Below, piece after piece: positions 8,755 through 17,260 of a stretch of DNA of 42,530 nt. The DNA comes from Nocardioides sp. AX2bis (GTDB lineage Bacteria; Actinomycetota; Actinomycetes; Propionibacteriales; Nocardioidaceae): the NCBI RefSeq assembly GCF_902506435.1, contig NZ_LR733222.1, forward strand, positions 1 to 42,530. Direction: 5' to 3'. The notes beneath the pieces were generated by a model that saw only the letters and a list, made by a program, of their open reading frames with translations, ran no database searches and was not told where the DNA came from. The translations under genes and the position numbers were made by a program. The first letter of the stretch is position 1, and each line of letters begins with the position of its first letter.

Positions 8755-8790
8755 GGGCCGAAGGTCCGCTCAGGTCCTGCCGAGGGTCCG
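8755..8790. promoter_or_regulatory. DosR-like boxes upstream of a universal stress gene
   Basis: GGGCCGAAGGTCCG (8755-8768) is a strong site. CTGCCGAGGGTCCG (8777-8790), 22 bp further from the gene, has a good right half-site only. The proximal centre is 71.5 bp from the ATG at 8690, which fits a -42 box plus a leader of about 30 bases carrying GAGGAGG. Confidence 0.55.
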
Positions 8791-8855
8791 CAGCCGCTGG
8801 TGGACGGCATCCACGACGAGAAGGCCGGCGGCAGGCGGACGCCGGCGCCGTAGTC

Positions 8856-8898
8856 ACCTCCCGGTCACCGCGTGGTCAGCGCGTGGTGACCGCGAGGT
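8856..8898 (-). terminator. Possible hairpin at the end of the arginine deiminase operon
   Basis: ACCTC-cc-GGTCACC (8856-8869) pairs with GGTGACC-gc-GAGGT (8885-8898). The structure overlaps the last codons of the flavodoxin gene, whose stop is at 8876. No T-run is seen. It could end the five-gene leftward operon. Confidence 0.35.
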
Positions 8899-9403
8899 GG
8901 CGGCCCCAGCTGCGCGCCCGCGACAGCTCGCCCTCGGCCAGCGGACCCCGGACGTCCTCGACGTAGAAGCTGGTGACCTCACCGACGTCGAGCCCGCGCT
9001 GGCGCAGCAGCCTGGCGGTGCGGCGTGCCGCGGACCCGGGGAGGTGCCGGACCTTCGTGGCCCTGGTGTCGAAGACGGCCACCGCGCCGGGGGCCTCGGC
9101 TGCGTCGGCGGACGAGGCCGACCGCGGCTCCAGCGCCTCCAGCCACTCCCGTACGCCGGTGGCCGCGTCGGCGGCCCCCGCACCCTTGATGACAGCCTCG
9201 GCCCGGGTGGCGGGCCGGCTGAGGGTGAAGGTGTGGGTCGGGGCGCCCAGGACCAGGAGGTCCTGGGCGAGCTCGTGGTCGCCGGCGTCCGCCACGCGGC
9301 ACCGGGTCACCTCGGCCCCCTGGTCCCGCAGCCCCTCGCAGATCGCCTCGGCCACCTGCTCGGTGTTGCCGAACATCGACTCGAAGACCACGGCCACCCT
9401 CAC
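8876..9403 (-). CDS. Flavodoxin-domain protein, last gene of the arginine deiminase operon
   Basis: 175 residues. The N-terminal beta strand and FMN phosphate loop read VAVVFESMFGNTEQVAEAI, and the flavodoxin fold continues with LLVLGAPTHTFTLSRP. It is likely an FMN electron carrier or a flavodoxin-like regulator; partner unknown. GTG 9403 is chosen because it overlaps the ornithine carbamoyltransferase stop by four bases (GTGA) and has GGGGAG 8 bases upstream. GTG 9412 is possible. A flavodoxin is not a standard part of arginine deiminase operons, so its co-translation with them suggests a redox task in the same hypoxic response. Confidence 0.82.
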   Translation of the reverse strand: MRVAVVFESMFGNTEQVAEAICEGLRDQGAEVTRCRVADAGDHELAQDLLVLGAPTHTFTLSRPATRAEAVIKGAGAADAATGVREWLEALEPRSASSADAAEAPGAVAVFDTRATKVRHLPGSAARRTARLLRQRGLDVGEVTSFYVEDVRGPLAEGELSRARSWGRHLAVTTR

Positions 9404-10494
9404 AGCGACCACTCCCCCGACGGCGGTCCGCTGGCCAGCCCGTCCGACCCGCCCAGGGTCGCCACCATCACGGCCTTGATGGTGTGCAGCCGGTTCTCGG
9501 CCTGGTCGAAGACGATCGAGGCACGCGACTCGAACACCTCGTCGGTGACCTCGAGCGAGCTCAGGCCGGTCTGCTGGAAGAGCTCCTCACCGACCTCGGT
9601 GCCCCGGTCGTGGAAGGCCGGGAGGCAGTGCATGAACTTCGTCTCCGGGTTCCCGGTCGAGGCCATCAGCGCGGCGTCGACCTGGTACGGCGTCAGCAGC
9701 GCGATCCGCTCGGCCCACGTCTCGACGGGCTCGCCCATGGACACCCACACGTCGGTGTGGACGAAGTCGACCCCGGCCACGCCGGCGTGCACGTCGTCGG
9801 TGAAGGTCAGCCGGGCGCCGGTGGTCGCGGCCACGGCGCGTGCCGCCGCGACGATGTCCGGGGGCGTCTGGAGCGAGGCCGGGGCGACCATCCGCACGTC
9901 CATGCCGAGCAGGGCGCCGGAGAGCAGCAGCGAGTGCGCGGTGTTGTCCGCCGCGTCGCCGACGAAGGCGAACGAGACGTGGGCGTCGGGCTTGTCGACG
10001 TGCTCGCGCATCGTCAGGGCGTCGCAGAGCGACTGGGTCGGGTGCCAGAGATCGGTCAGCCCGTTCCACACCGGCACGCCGGCGTGGGCCGCGAGCGTCT
10101 CGGCGGTCGCGTGGCTGAACCCGCGGAACTCGATCGCGTCGTACATCCGGCCCAGGACGCGGGCGGTGTCGGCGGTGGACTCCTTGTGCCCCATGTGCGA
10201 GCCGGTGGGGTCGAGGTAGGTGACGTGGCCGCCCTGGTCGTGCGTGGCGACCTCGAAGGCGCACCGGGTGCGGGTGGAGGCCTTCTCGAAGATCAGGGCG
10301 ACGTTGCGCCCCCGCAGGTGCTGGACCTCGCGGCCCTGCTGCTTGTCGGCCTTGAGGCACTCGGCGAGCATGAGCAGGTGGCGCCACTCCTCGGGGGTGA
10401 AGTCCAGCTCGCGCAGGAAGTGCCGTCCGCGCAGGTCGAGATGGTGGCGGCGCTCGCTGACGACGGGCTCGACCGGGCCGACCGCGGTGCTCAT
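9400..10494 (-). CDS. arcB: Ornithine carbamoyltransferase (catabolic by context)
   Basis: 364 residues. The carbamoyl-phosphate site STRTR (in FEKASTRTRCAFEV), the HPTQ segment (LWHPTQSLCDAL) and the ornithine-site HCLP (KFMHCLPAFHD) are all intact. It splits citrulline with phosphate into ornithine and carbamoyl phosphate in the deiminase pathway. The anabolic ArgF enzyme has the same motifs, so direction is taken from the neighbours: it overlaps the arginine deiminase stop by four bases (ATGA), and the next gene overlaps it by four. Confidence 0.95.
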   Translation of the reverse strand: MSTAVGPVEPVVSERRHHLDLRGRHFLRELDFTPEEWRHLLMLAECLKADKQQGREVQHLRGRNVALIFEKASTRTRCAFEVATHDQGGHVTYLDPTGSHMGHKESTADTARVLGRMYDAIEFRGFSHATAETLAAHAGVPVWNGLTDLWHPTQSLCDALTMREHVDKPDAHVSFAFVGDAADNTAHSLLLSGALLGMDVRMVAPASLQTPPDIVAAARAVAATTGARLTFTDDVHAGVAGVDFVHTDVWVSMGEPVETWAERIALLTPYQVDAALMASTGNPETKFMHCLPAFHDRGTEVGEELFQQTGLSSLEVTDEVFESRASIVFDQAENRLHTIKAVMVATLGGSDGLASGPPSGEWSL

Positions 10495-11753
10495 GCCTCC
10501 ACCGCGTCACGCTCGATCGGACAGGTCATGCAGCGCGGCCCACCGCGGCCACGACCGAGCTCCTCGCCCACGACGGGGATCACCGTGATCCCCTGCTCGC
10601 CGAGGTAGGCGTTGGTCACGGTGTTGCGCTCGTAGCCGAGCACCACGCCCGGCGACACCGCCAGGAAGTTGTTGCCGTCGTCCCACTGCTCGCGCGCCGC
10701 GCCCCGCTCGTCGATCGGGCTGCGCAGCAGCCGCAGGTCGGCCACCCCCAGCAGGTCGGCCAGGACCGGGAAGAGCTCGGTGTTCTCCTCCACCTTGAGC
10801 TCGCCGGCGTCGTCGAGACGCGTGAGGGTGAAGGACCGCAGCTTCTCCGGCAGGTACGGGAACAGGCAGAACGCGTCCGTGTCCACCATCGTCATCACGG
10901 TGTCCAGGTGCATGAACGCCCGGGAGTGGGGCAGCTCCACCACCAGGACGGTGTCGACCGTGCCTGCCCGGAACAGGCTGCGGGCCAGGATCTCGATCCC
11001 CTGCGGGGTGGAGCGCTCCCCCATCCCGATCATCACGGCGCGGTGGCCGAGCACGGTGATGTCCCCGCCCTCGATCGTCGCGGTCTCGTGCGCTGCGGAG
11101 TCGTTGCCGTAGAGGAAGCGCATCGGTCCGCCGGTGAACATCGGGTGGAAGTTGTAGACGACCCGCGAGTTGAGGGTCTCCCGGCGCCGGGCCTGCTTGG
11201 CCATCGGGTTCACCGAGACACCGTCGTAGACCCAGGCGGAGTTGTCGCGCTGGAAGAGGTGGTTGGGCAGCGGCGGCAGCAGGAAGTCGTCCGGGCCGAG
11301 GTGCTCCATCAGCAGGCTTGGCGCCTGCAGCAGCGACGACACGTCACGCTTCAGCACGCCCCCGATCAGCAGCTCGGCCAGGACCGGGGCCGGGGCGGAG
11401 CCGACCAGCTCGTCGAGCGGGCCGTCCAGCGCCGGGCCGAACCGGGTGGCGGTCGTCAGCCGGTCCTGCAGGAACACCCGGGCCCGGGGGGCGTCGAGCG
11501 CCTCGGCGAGCAGCGTGGCGAACTCGTGCACCACGACGCCGCTGTCCCGCAGCTGCTGGGAGAACGCGTCGTGCTCCTCGCGGGCGCGCTCGGCCCACAT
11601 CACGTCGTCGAAGAGGAGGTCGTCGACGCTGTCGGGGGTGAGCCGGTCGAGCTCGAGCCCGGGGCGGTGGACGATCGCCTGCCTCAGGGTGCCCACCTCG
11701 GAGTCCACGTGGAAGGTCATCGGGTGCCTGTCTGTCGGTCGGGTGGTGGTCAT
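10491..11753 (-). CDS. arcA: Arginine deiminase
   Basis: 420 residues, amidinotransferase fold. It hydrolyses arginine to citrulline and ammonia. Visible motifs: FHVDSEVGTLRQAIVHRP at the N-terminus, LFQRDNSAWV, EGGDI, MHLDTVMTMVD with the catalytic His, and the active-site Cys near 411 in RCMTCPIERD. ATG 11753 overlaps the transporter stop by four bases, like every other junction in this operon. ATG 11720 would give 409 residues, starting at the conserved MTFHVDSE, and is also plausible. ATP gain needs the carbamate kinase at 5721-6620. Confidence 0.96.
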   Translation of the reverse strand: MTTTRPTDRHPMTFHVDSEVGTLRQAIVHRPGLELDRLTPDSVDDLLFDDVMWAERAREEHDAFSQQLRDSGVVVHEFATLLAEALDAPRARVFLQDRLTTATRFGPALDGPLDELVGSAPAPVLAELLIGGVLKRDVSSLLQAPSLLMEHLGPDDFLLPPLPNHLFQRDNSAWVYDGVSVNPMAKQARRRETLNSRVVYNFHPMFTGGPMRFLYGNDSAAHETATIEGGDITVLGHRAVMIGMGERSTPQGIEILARSLFRAGTVDTVLVVELPHSRAFMHLDTVMTMVDTDAFCLFPYLPEKLRSFTLTRLDDAGELKVEENTELFPVLADLLGVADLRLLRSPIDERGAAREQWDDGNNFLAVSPGVVLGYERNTVTNAYLGEQGITVIPVVGEELGRGRGGPRCMTCPIERDAVEA

Positions 11754-13150
11754 CGGTACGCCGGGACGTCGGCCGGCTCGGTCATCCCGCGACGCATCGC
11801 GAGGTAGACCGGGATCCCGGCGAGCGAGGCGCCGCCGGCCATCAGGAACGGGCCCCAGACGACGTACCAGGAGCTGCCGGTGTTGCGGGAGTAGTAGATG
11901 AACGCCACCGACATCAGCAGCGCGACACCGGCGACCGTCAGGTCGAGCGCGAGCCGCGGCGTCGGTCCGGCGCGGCGGTCGCGCAGCCGCCAGCTGATCT
12001 GGGCCAGGGCCGAGAAGGCGTACGGGACGGCGGAGGTGATGCCGGTCATCAGCACCAGCGTGGTGAAGACGGTGGCGCCGCTGGCGCCGAGGTAGCTGAC
12101 CACGACGGCCACCGAGGCCAGCGCGGTCGAGGAGACGATGCCGAACGCCGGCACCCCGCGGGCCGAGAGCACCCCGAAGCGGGACGGGAAGAGCCCGTCG
12201 CGGGTCGCTGCCAGGGGCATCTCGGCGCAGATCATCGTCCACCCGTTGAGGGCGCCGATGCCGGAGACGATGACCGCCAGTGCGACCAACTGCCCGGCCC
12301 ACGAGCCTCCGACGACCGCGTCCGCCGCAGCCGAGTACGACGCCCGGTTCTCGTCCAGGGCCAGGGCCCCGGCGGGGAGGATGCCGAACACGGCGACCAG
12401 GGAGAGCAGGTAGACCACTCCGCTGGCCACGGTGCCGAAGATGGTGGACCGGCCGACGTTGCGGGCGGGGTCGCGGACCTTGGCGGCGGCGACGGAGGCG
12501 GTCTCGACGCCGAGGTAGCTGAACAGGCAGATGGCCATGGCTCCGCCGACGGCGGCCAGGTCGGTGTCCCCGCTGGTGTTCCAGGGCGTGAAGTTGCCCC
12601 AGGTGATGAAGAAGAGCCCGAGGGTGGACATCAGGGCGAGCGGGATGAACTTGAGCACCGTGGTCCACACCTGGAAGACGCCCATGGAGTGCACGCCGGC
12701 GAGGTTCACCGCGGCCGGGATCCACAGCCCCACCAGGGCGATCAGGATCGACCAGCCCACGGCGCTGCCGGTGTTGACGAAGGTCTCGACGTAGTAGACC
12801 CAGGCCACGGCGATCGCGGCGTTGCCGGCCCACGCGGTGATCCAGTAGGACCAGGCGTTGCTGAAGCCGATCCCGTTGCCGAAGGCGGCACGGGCATAGG
12901 CGTACGGCCCGCCGTCGGCCGGCAGCCGGCGCGACATCACCGCGAAGAGCATGGCCAGGGACACGGCGCCGACCGTGGCGACCCCCATCGCCACGAGGCT
13001 GATCGGGCCGTAGCCGGCGATCGCGTAGGGCAGGCTGAAGATGCCGACCCCGATGATGCTGCCGACCACGAGCGCGGTGGACTGCGGCAGGCCGAGCCGG
13101 GCGCCGTCGTCCGCCGTGGCCTGCTCGCTGCGGTCCTCGGTCTGCGTCAT
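11750..13150 (-). CDS. arcD: APC-family amino acid antiporter, probably arginine/ornithine
   Basis: 466 residues, about 12-13 hydrophobic segments. The first segment carries the APC signature GSIIGVGIFSLPYAIAGYG, and SRRLPADGGPYAYARAAFG follows in the loop after TM2. Homologues next to arcA exchange external arginine for ornithine, so no energy is spent on uptake. Substrate is inferred from its place between a BON gene and arcA, with four-base overlaps on both sides. The basic amino acid/polyamine antiporter subfamily fits best. Confidence 0.9.
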   Translation of the reverse strand: MTQTEDRSEQATADDGARLGLPQSTALVVGSIIGVGIFSLPYAIAGYGPISLVAMGVATVGAVSLAMLFAVMSRRLPADGGPYAYARAAFGNGIGFSNAWSYWITAWAGNAAIAVAWVYYVETFVNTGSAVGWSILIALVGLWIPAAVNLAGVHSMGVFQVWTTVLKFIPLALMSTLGLFFITWGNFTPWNTSGDTDLAAVGGAMAICLFSYLGVETASVAAAKVRDPARNVGRSTIFGTVASGVVYLLSLVAVFGILPAGALALDENRASYSAAADAVVGGSWAGQLVALAVIVSGIGALNGWTMICAEMPLAATRDGLFPSRFGVLSARGVPAFGIVSSTALASVAVVVSYLGASGATVFTTLVLMTGITSAVPYAFSALAQISWRLRDRRAGPTPRLALDLTVAGVALLMSVAFIYYSRNTGSSWYVVWGPFLMAGGASLAGIPVYLAMRRGMTEPADVPAYR

Positions 13151-13818
13151 GAGGAGGCGACCCGGAGCCGGTTGTGCACCGTGCTGACACCGGGCGCCGC
13201 CCAGGCGAGGGCGTCCACGTCGTGGCGCTCGGCCCAGGTGCCGACGGTGCCGGTGATGGTCACCTCGCCGTCGGCGCCGGCGGTGACCGTGCAGCGGTGG
13301 GCCTCGACGACCGCGTGGCGCACCAGCGCGTCCTCGATGCCCTGACGCAGCTCGATGGTCGAGACGACCGGGGTCACCGTGACGTGGTCGAGTACCTCCT
13401 GGACGCCCTTGAGGTGACGCACGCTGCGGACGGCCGCCTCGCGCTGGTAGTGCCACGGCACCTCCCCGCTGACCGTGACGACGTGGTCCGAGACCGTGGC
13501 CGTCGCCGCGTCGGCCGCGATGTCGACCGCGGCCTCCAGCGCGGCGTTCGCCGCCCGGGCGATGTCGGTGTCGCTGGTCCCGGCGTACGTGCTGCGGACG
13601 GTGATCCGCTCAGCGATGGCGTGCACGCCGGGGACCCGTTGGACGGCCTGCTCGGCCAACCGCTTCTGGGGATAGGAGGTGACCTCGCCCGCGAGCGTGA
13701 CGGCGCCGTCGGTGACCCCGACCCCGATCCGGGTGGCGTCGACCCCGGGCTCCCGGTCGAGCTCCTCGAGCAGCAGGTGTCGCAGGGTGGCGTCGCTCCG
13801 CACAGGTCTGGTCGTCAT
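13147..13818 (-). CDS. Triple BON-domain protein leading the arginine deiminase operon
   Basis: 223 residues with three BON repeats (about 10-75, 80-145, 150-220), each carrying the GxVTxxGxV core: DGAVTLAGEV, DHVVTVSGEV and GEVTITGTV. No signal peptide is visible, so it is probably cytoplasmic. BON domains are thought to bind phospholipid or other hydrophobic ligands. It opens the operon, overlaps the transporter by four bases, and a DosR-like box is centred 44.5 bp before the ATG. GGAG sits only 2 bases from the ATG, so a nearly leaderless transcript is likely. It is a tandem duplicate of the next gene (13929-14597). Confidence 0.88.
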   Translation of the reverse strand: MTTRPVRSDATLRHLLLEELDREPGVDATRIGVGVTDGAVTLAGEVTSYPQKRLAEQAVQRVPGVHAIAERITVRSTYAGTSDTDIARAANAALEAAVDIAADAATATVSDHVVTVSGEVPWHYQREAAVRSVRHLKGVQEVLDHVTVTPVVSTIELRQGIEDALVRHAVVEAHRCTVTAGADGEVTITGTVGTWAERHDVDALAWAAPGVSTVHNRLRVASS

Positions 13819-13855
13819 GACTCCGACACTCGTCCCGCGGGGGCCGACGCACCCA

Positions 13856-13891
13856 GGGCCCGAAGGCCCCCGAGGGCGTGCCCGTCGGTCC
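13856..13891. promoter_or_regulatory. DosR-like boxes driving the arginine deiminase operon
   Basis: GGGCCCGAAGGCCC (13856-13869) is centred 44.5 bp from the BON gene ATG. GTGCCCGTCGGTCC (13878-13891) lies 22 bp further upstream. The pair lies in the 110-bp gap behind the second BON gene, so the operon has its own promoter. Control by DosR is inferred. Confidence 0.55.
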
Positions 13892-13928
13892 TCGTCCGCC
13901 GACGGAGGACCCGGGTCCGACGCCGCGC

Positions 13929-14597
13929 TCACGGCAGCACCTCGAGCCGGTTCCGGACCGAGGTCACGCCGGGCGCGGCCCAGGCCACCCGTCCGACGGC
14001 GGCCTTCTGGGCTGCGGTCGTGACGGCCCCGTCCACGGTCACCTCACCGTCCTCGTCGACCGAGACCAGGCACCTCCGGGCATCCAGGACCGCTTCTCGG
14101 ACCAGGACCTCCTCGATGTCGGTCCGCAGGGCGCTCAACGACACGGGTGGTGCGAGGACGATGTTGTTGCGGACGTCCCGGACGCCCTCGAGGCGGCGGA
14201 CCGCCTGGCCCGCGGCCTCGCGCTGGTGCTGGTGCGCCACGGCGCCGTCCAGGGTCACGACCCGGTCCTCGACCATCGCGGTCACCAGGTCGGCGTCGAT
14301 GGCGGCCTCGCTCTCCAGCGCGAGCCCGACGGCGCGCGCGACGTCGGTGTCGTTGGTGCGGCCGCGGGAGCTGCGCACGGTGATCTCCTCGGCCACCGCG
14401 TGGACGCCCTTCACCCGATGGGCCGCCCTCTCCGCCAGCCGCTTCTCCGGGTAGGTCTCGACCTCGTCGGACAGGGTGACCGCTCCGTCGGTGACGCCGA
14501 CCCCGATCCGGGTCGAGTCCACCCCGGGGGCCCGCTCCAGCTCCCCGACGAGGAGGTCCTTCAGGATCGTGTCGGGGTGCTGCCGGCTGGTGGTCAT
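13929..14597 (-). CDS. Triple BON-domain protein
   Basis: 222 residues, three BON repeats, alignable end to end with the protein at 13147-13818; both share TRIGVGVTDGAVTL, YPxKRLAE and AWAAPGV segments. Cytoplasmic by sequence. It is transcribed on its own or reads through into the operon downstream. The ATG at 14597 lies 43.5 bp from the centre of a DosR-like box that also serves the divergent stress gene at 14705. No well-spaced ribosome-binding site is visible. Confidence 0.88.
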   Translation of the reverse strand: MTTSRQHPDTILKDLLVGELERAPGVDSTRIGVGVTDGAVTLSDEVETYPEKRLAERAAHRVKGVHAVAEEITVRSSRGRTNDTDVARAVGLALESEAAIDADLVTAMVEDRVVTLDGAVAHQHQREAAGQAVRRLEGVRDVRNNIVLAPPVSLSALRTDIEEVLVREAVLDARRCLVSVDEDGEVTVDGAVTTAAQKAAVGRVAWAAPGVTSVRNRLEVLP

Positions 14598-14633
14598 GGT
14601 CCGACCATGACCTCGGTGCACCACCATGGTTCA

Positions 14634-14669
14634 GGGTCGGAGGTCCTCGCCCCGCGGTCCGGTCGGCCG
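14634..14669. promoter_or_regulatory. Shared DosR-like box pair between BON2 and a universal stress gene
   Basis: GGGTCGGAGGTCCT (14634-14647) is centred 43.5 bp from the leftward ATG (14597). GGTCCGGTCGGCCG (14656-14669) is centred 42.5 bp from the rightward ATG (14705). The two sites begin 22 bp apart, so each can act as the proximal site in one direction and the distal site in the other. Confidence 0.6.
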
Positions 14670-14704
14670 TGGCGCAGGCCTCCCGACGACCCGAGGGTGG
14701 AGGC

Positions 14705-15619
14705 ATGTCCTCCATCTCGTCGCCCACCACCATCACCCCCGGCAGCATCGTCGTCGGCGTCGACGGGTCGGCCTCGTCGACCCGGGCGCTCGACTGGGCC
14801 GTGCGCCAGGCCGTCCTCGAGCACCGGCCCCTGGCGCTCGTGCACGCTGCTCATCTCGGTGTCACCGGGGACGGCCTCTGGGAGACCGTCCCGGGCGCGG
14901 AGGTCTCGCGGGTGCTGGAGGACCTCGCCGCGACCGGGCGGGCGCTGCTGGCCGACACCGCCGCCCGCGTCCGGGACCAGGAGCCCAGCGTCGAGGTGCA
15001 GGAGGTGCTGAGCACCGACGACCCCCGTGACCTGTTCCTGGGTGGCGCCGCCACCGCGGCGATGACGGCCCTCGGGTCCCGGGGTCTCGGTCCGGTGAAG
15101 AGCCTGCTCCTGGGCTCCGTCAGCCTCGCGGTCTCCAAGCACGCGACCGGTCCGGTCGTCATCGTCCGGGAGACCGCGCCCGAGGCGGCGCACGGTGGCG
15201 TCGTGGTGGACGTCGACGGCACGGCCGACTCGGTGCCGGCCATCGGGATGGCCTACCGCACCGCCGCGTTCCGCTCCCTGCCGCTCACCGCGCTGCACGT
15301 CTTCTGGGACGCGGTCCACCGCGACAGCGAGGAGCACACCGTCCGCGACGACGAGGCCGGCCTCGGCGACGTCCGGGCCCTGCTCTCCGAGTCGGTGGTC
15401 GCGATGCAGGAGCAGTACCCCGAGGTCGACGACCGGCTGGTCCTGCAGCGCGGGTTCCGCGACCGCCAGCTGATCCGCGCCGCCGAGACGGCTGCCCTCG
15501 TGGTCGTCGGCGCCCGCCACCGCGGCCGCATCGACGACTTCCTGCACGCCTCGGTCGCCGCGACCGTCGTCGAGCACGCCCGGTGCGACGTCGCCGTGGT
15601 TCCCGCCGGCACCCCCTGA
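14705..15619 (+). CDS. Tandem-domain universal stress protein (UspA family)
   Basis: 304 residues, two UspA domains. The first has an intact ATP signature, GSRGLGPVKSLLLGSVS (about 132-148). The second has ARHRG and no closing GS, as in the paralogue at 157-1110. Cytoplasmic. GGAGG is one base from the ATG, too close for ordinary initiation, while a box at -42.5 puts transcription at the ATG. The alcohol dehydrogenase follows 59 bp downstream on the same strand without a visible terminator or box of its own, so it may be co-transcribed. Confidence 0.93.
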   Translation: MSSISSPTTITPGSIVVGVDGSASSTRALDWAVRQAVLEHRPLALVHAAHLGVTGDGLWETVPGAEVSRVLEDLAATGRALLADTAARVRDQEPSVEVQEVLSTDDPRDLFLGGAATAAMTALGSRGLGPVKSLLLGSVSLAVSKHATGPVVIVRETAPEAAHGGVVVDVDGTADSVPAIGMAYRTAAFRSLPLTALHVFWDAVHRDSEEHTVRDDEAGLGDVRALLSESVVAMQEQYPEVDDRLVLQRGFRDRQLIRAAETAALVVVGARHRGRIDDFLHASVAATVVEHARCDVAVVPAGTP

Positions 15620-15678
15620 TCCACCTCACCCGTCACCACCCCGCCCGTCCTGGTCACTGACACAGAAGAGGTCCTGCC

Positions 15679-16725
15679 ATGAAGGCAGCCGTCGTCACCG
15701 CGTTCTCCGCACCGCTCCAGATCCTCGACCGCGAGGTGCCGGCGCCCGCGCCCGGCCAGGTGCTCGTCCGGCTCGAGACGTGCGGGCTCTGCCACACCGA
15801 CATCCACGCCGCCGGCGGTGACTGGCCGGTCCAGCCCGGTCTCCCGTTCGTCCCGGGCCACGAGGGTGTCGGCCTCGTGGAGCAGCTCGGCGCCGGCGTC
15901 CGCGACCGCTGGGTGGGAGAGCGTGTGGCCATCGCCTGGCTGGGGTCGGCCTGCGGCGCCTGCCGCTACTGCGTGGACGGTCGCGAGACCCTCTGCACCG
16001 CGCAGCAGAACAGCGGCTACTCGGTCGACGGCGCCTTCGCCGAGTACGCCGTGGCCGACGCCACCTACGTCGTCCCCGTCCCCGACGGCGTGTCGTCGCT
16101 CGACGCCGCCCCGCTGACCTGCGCGGGCGTGACGACCTACAAGGCGATGAAGGTCGCCCGCGTCGCTCCGACCGAGCTGGTCGGCGTCTTCGGCATCGGC
16201 GGCCTCGGCCACCTCGCCGTCCAGTACGCGCGCATCCTGGGGGCCACCGTGGCCGCGGTCGACATCGAGCCGGAGAAGCTCGCCCTCGCCCTCGAGCTCG
16301 GCGCCACCCACGCCGTCGACGCCGCCCAGGAGGACCCGGTGGCCGCCCTGCAGGGGCTCGGTGGCCTCGACGTGGCCGTCGTGCTGGCCGCCTCCCCCGA
16401 GGTCTTCGAGCAGGCCTTCGCCTCGCTGCGCCGCGGCGGACGGCTCGTCTGCGTCGCCATGCCGGCCGACGCCGGCACGATGCAGGTCCCGATCTTCGAG
16501 ACGGTGGTGAAGGGTCTGAGCATCCTCGGTTCGATCGTGGGCACGCGCCAGGACCTGGTGGAGGTCTTCGCGCTGCACGCCGCCGGTCTCACCCGGGTCA
16601 TCGCCGAGACGCGCGACCTGGAGGACGTCAACGAGGCGATGGCCGAGGTGCTCTCGGGTCGCGTGCCCGCTCGCCTGGTCTTCGAGTTCGCGCCTGTGCC
16701 GGCGTCGTTCCCCGTCACACTCTGA
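15679..16725 (+). CDS. adhP: Zinc-dependent alcohol dehydrogenase (AdhP type)
   Basis: 348 residues, MDR superfamily. Catalytic zinc ligands are Cys in CGLCHTDIH and His in PGHEGVG; the structural zinc loop is CGACRYCVDGRETLC with four Cys. The Rossmann segment reads VFGIGGLGHLAVQYAR, followed by DIEPEKL, whose acidic residue favours NAD+. It would interconvert ethanol and acetaldehyde or related short-chain pairs, useful for NADH disposal without oxygen. The site GAGG 7 bases before ATG supports the start. It sits between a stress gene and DUF2231, within the dormancy block. Confidence 0.93.
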   Translation: MKAAVVTAFSAPLQILDREVPAPAPGQVLVRLETCGLCHTDIHAAGGDWPVQPGLPFVPGHEGVGLVEQLGAGVRDRWVGERVAIAWLGSACGACRYCVDGRETLCTAQQNSGYSVDGAFAEYAVADATYVVPVPDGVSSLDAAPLTCAGVTTYKAMKVARVAPTELVGVFGIGGLGHLAVQYARILGATVAAVDIEPEKLALALELGATHAVDAAQEDPVAALQGLGGLDVAVVLAASPEVFEQAFASLRRGGRLVCVAMPADAGTMQVPIFETVVKGLSILGSIVGTRQDLVEVFALHAAGLTRVIAETRDLEDVNEAMAEVLSGRVPARLVFEFAPVPASFPVTL

Positions 16726-16762
16726 CGGACCGCGTCACCCCCCACCGACCGAAGGATCCCCT

Positions 16763-17260
16763 GTGTTCGACACCATCAACGGTCTGCCCTGGCACCCCCT
16801 CGTCGTGCACGGTGTCGTGGTGCTGCTGCCCCTCGCCATCCTGGGCACGGTGCTGATCGCCGTGGTGCCGCGCTGGCGCACCCGCTACGGCGTGCTCGTC
16901 GTGGCCACCGCCCTCGTGGCGACGGTCCTCGTGCCGATCTCGACCTCGAGCGGGGAGTCGCTCGAGGAGCGCGTGGGCGACCCGGGCGAGCACGCCGAGC
17001 TCGGTGAGCAGCTGCTGTGGTTCGCGCTGGCGCTCCTGCTGACCTCGGCCCTGCTGGTCGGGCTGCACTGGCGAGCAGAACGCGCGGCACGCCGCAGCAG
17101 CGGCGATGCCGGAGCCGGCACCGCGACCAGCAAGCAGCTCACCGCCGTCGCGGCGGTGGCCGTGCTCGCCGCCGTCGCCTGCGGCGTCCAGGTCTACCGG
17201 GTCGGCGACTCCGGCGCTCGCGCCGCCTGGGGTGACGTCCCGAGCGCGTCCGGCGGGTGA
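16763..17260 (+). CDS. DUF2231 membrane protein
   Basis: 165 residues, four hydrophobic segments, with conserved INGLPWHPLVVHGVVVLLPLAILG at the start and VYRVGDSGA near the end. The paired His in HPLVVH inside the membrane edge resembles metal or heme ligands, but the role of DUF2231 is not known. GTG 16763 has AAGGA 7 bases upstream. It overlaps the next gene by four bases (GTGA). A close paralogue lies at 28802-29308 next to a two-component system. Confidence 0.85.
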   Translation: MFDTINGLPWHPLVVHGVVVLLPLAILGTVLIAVVPRWRTRYGVLVVATALVATVLVPISTSSGESLEERVGDPGEHAELGEQLLWFALALLLTSALLVGLHWRAERAARRSSGDAGAGTATSKQLTAVAAVAVLAAVACGVQVYRVGDSGARAAWGDVPSASGG

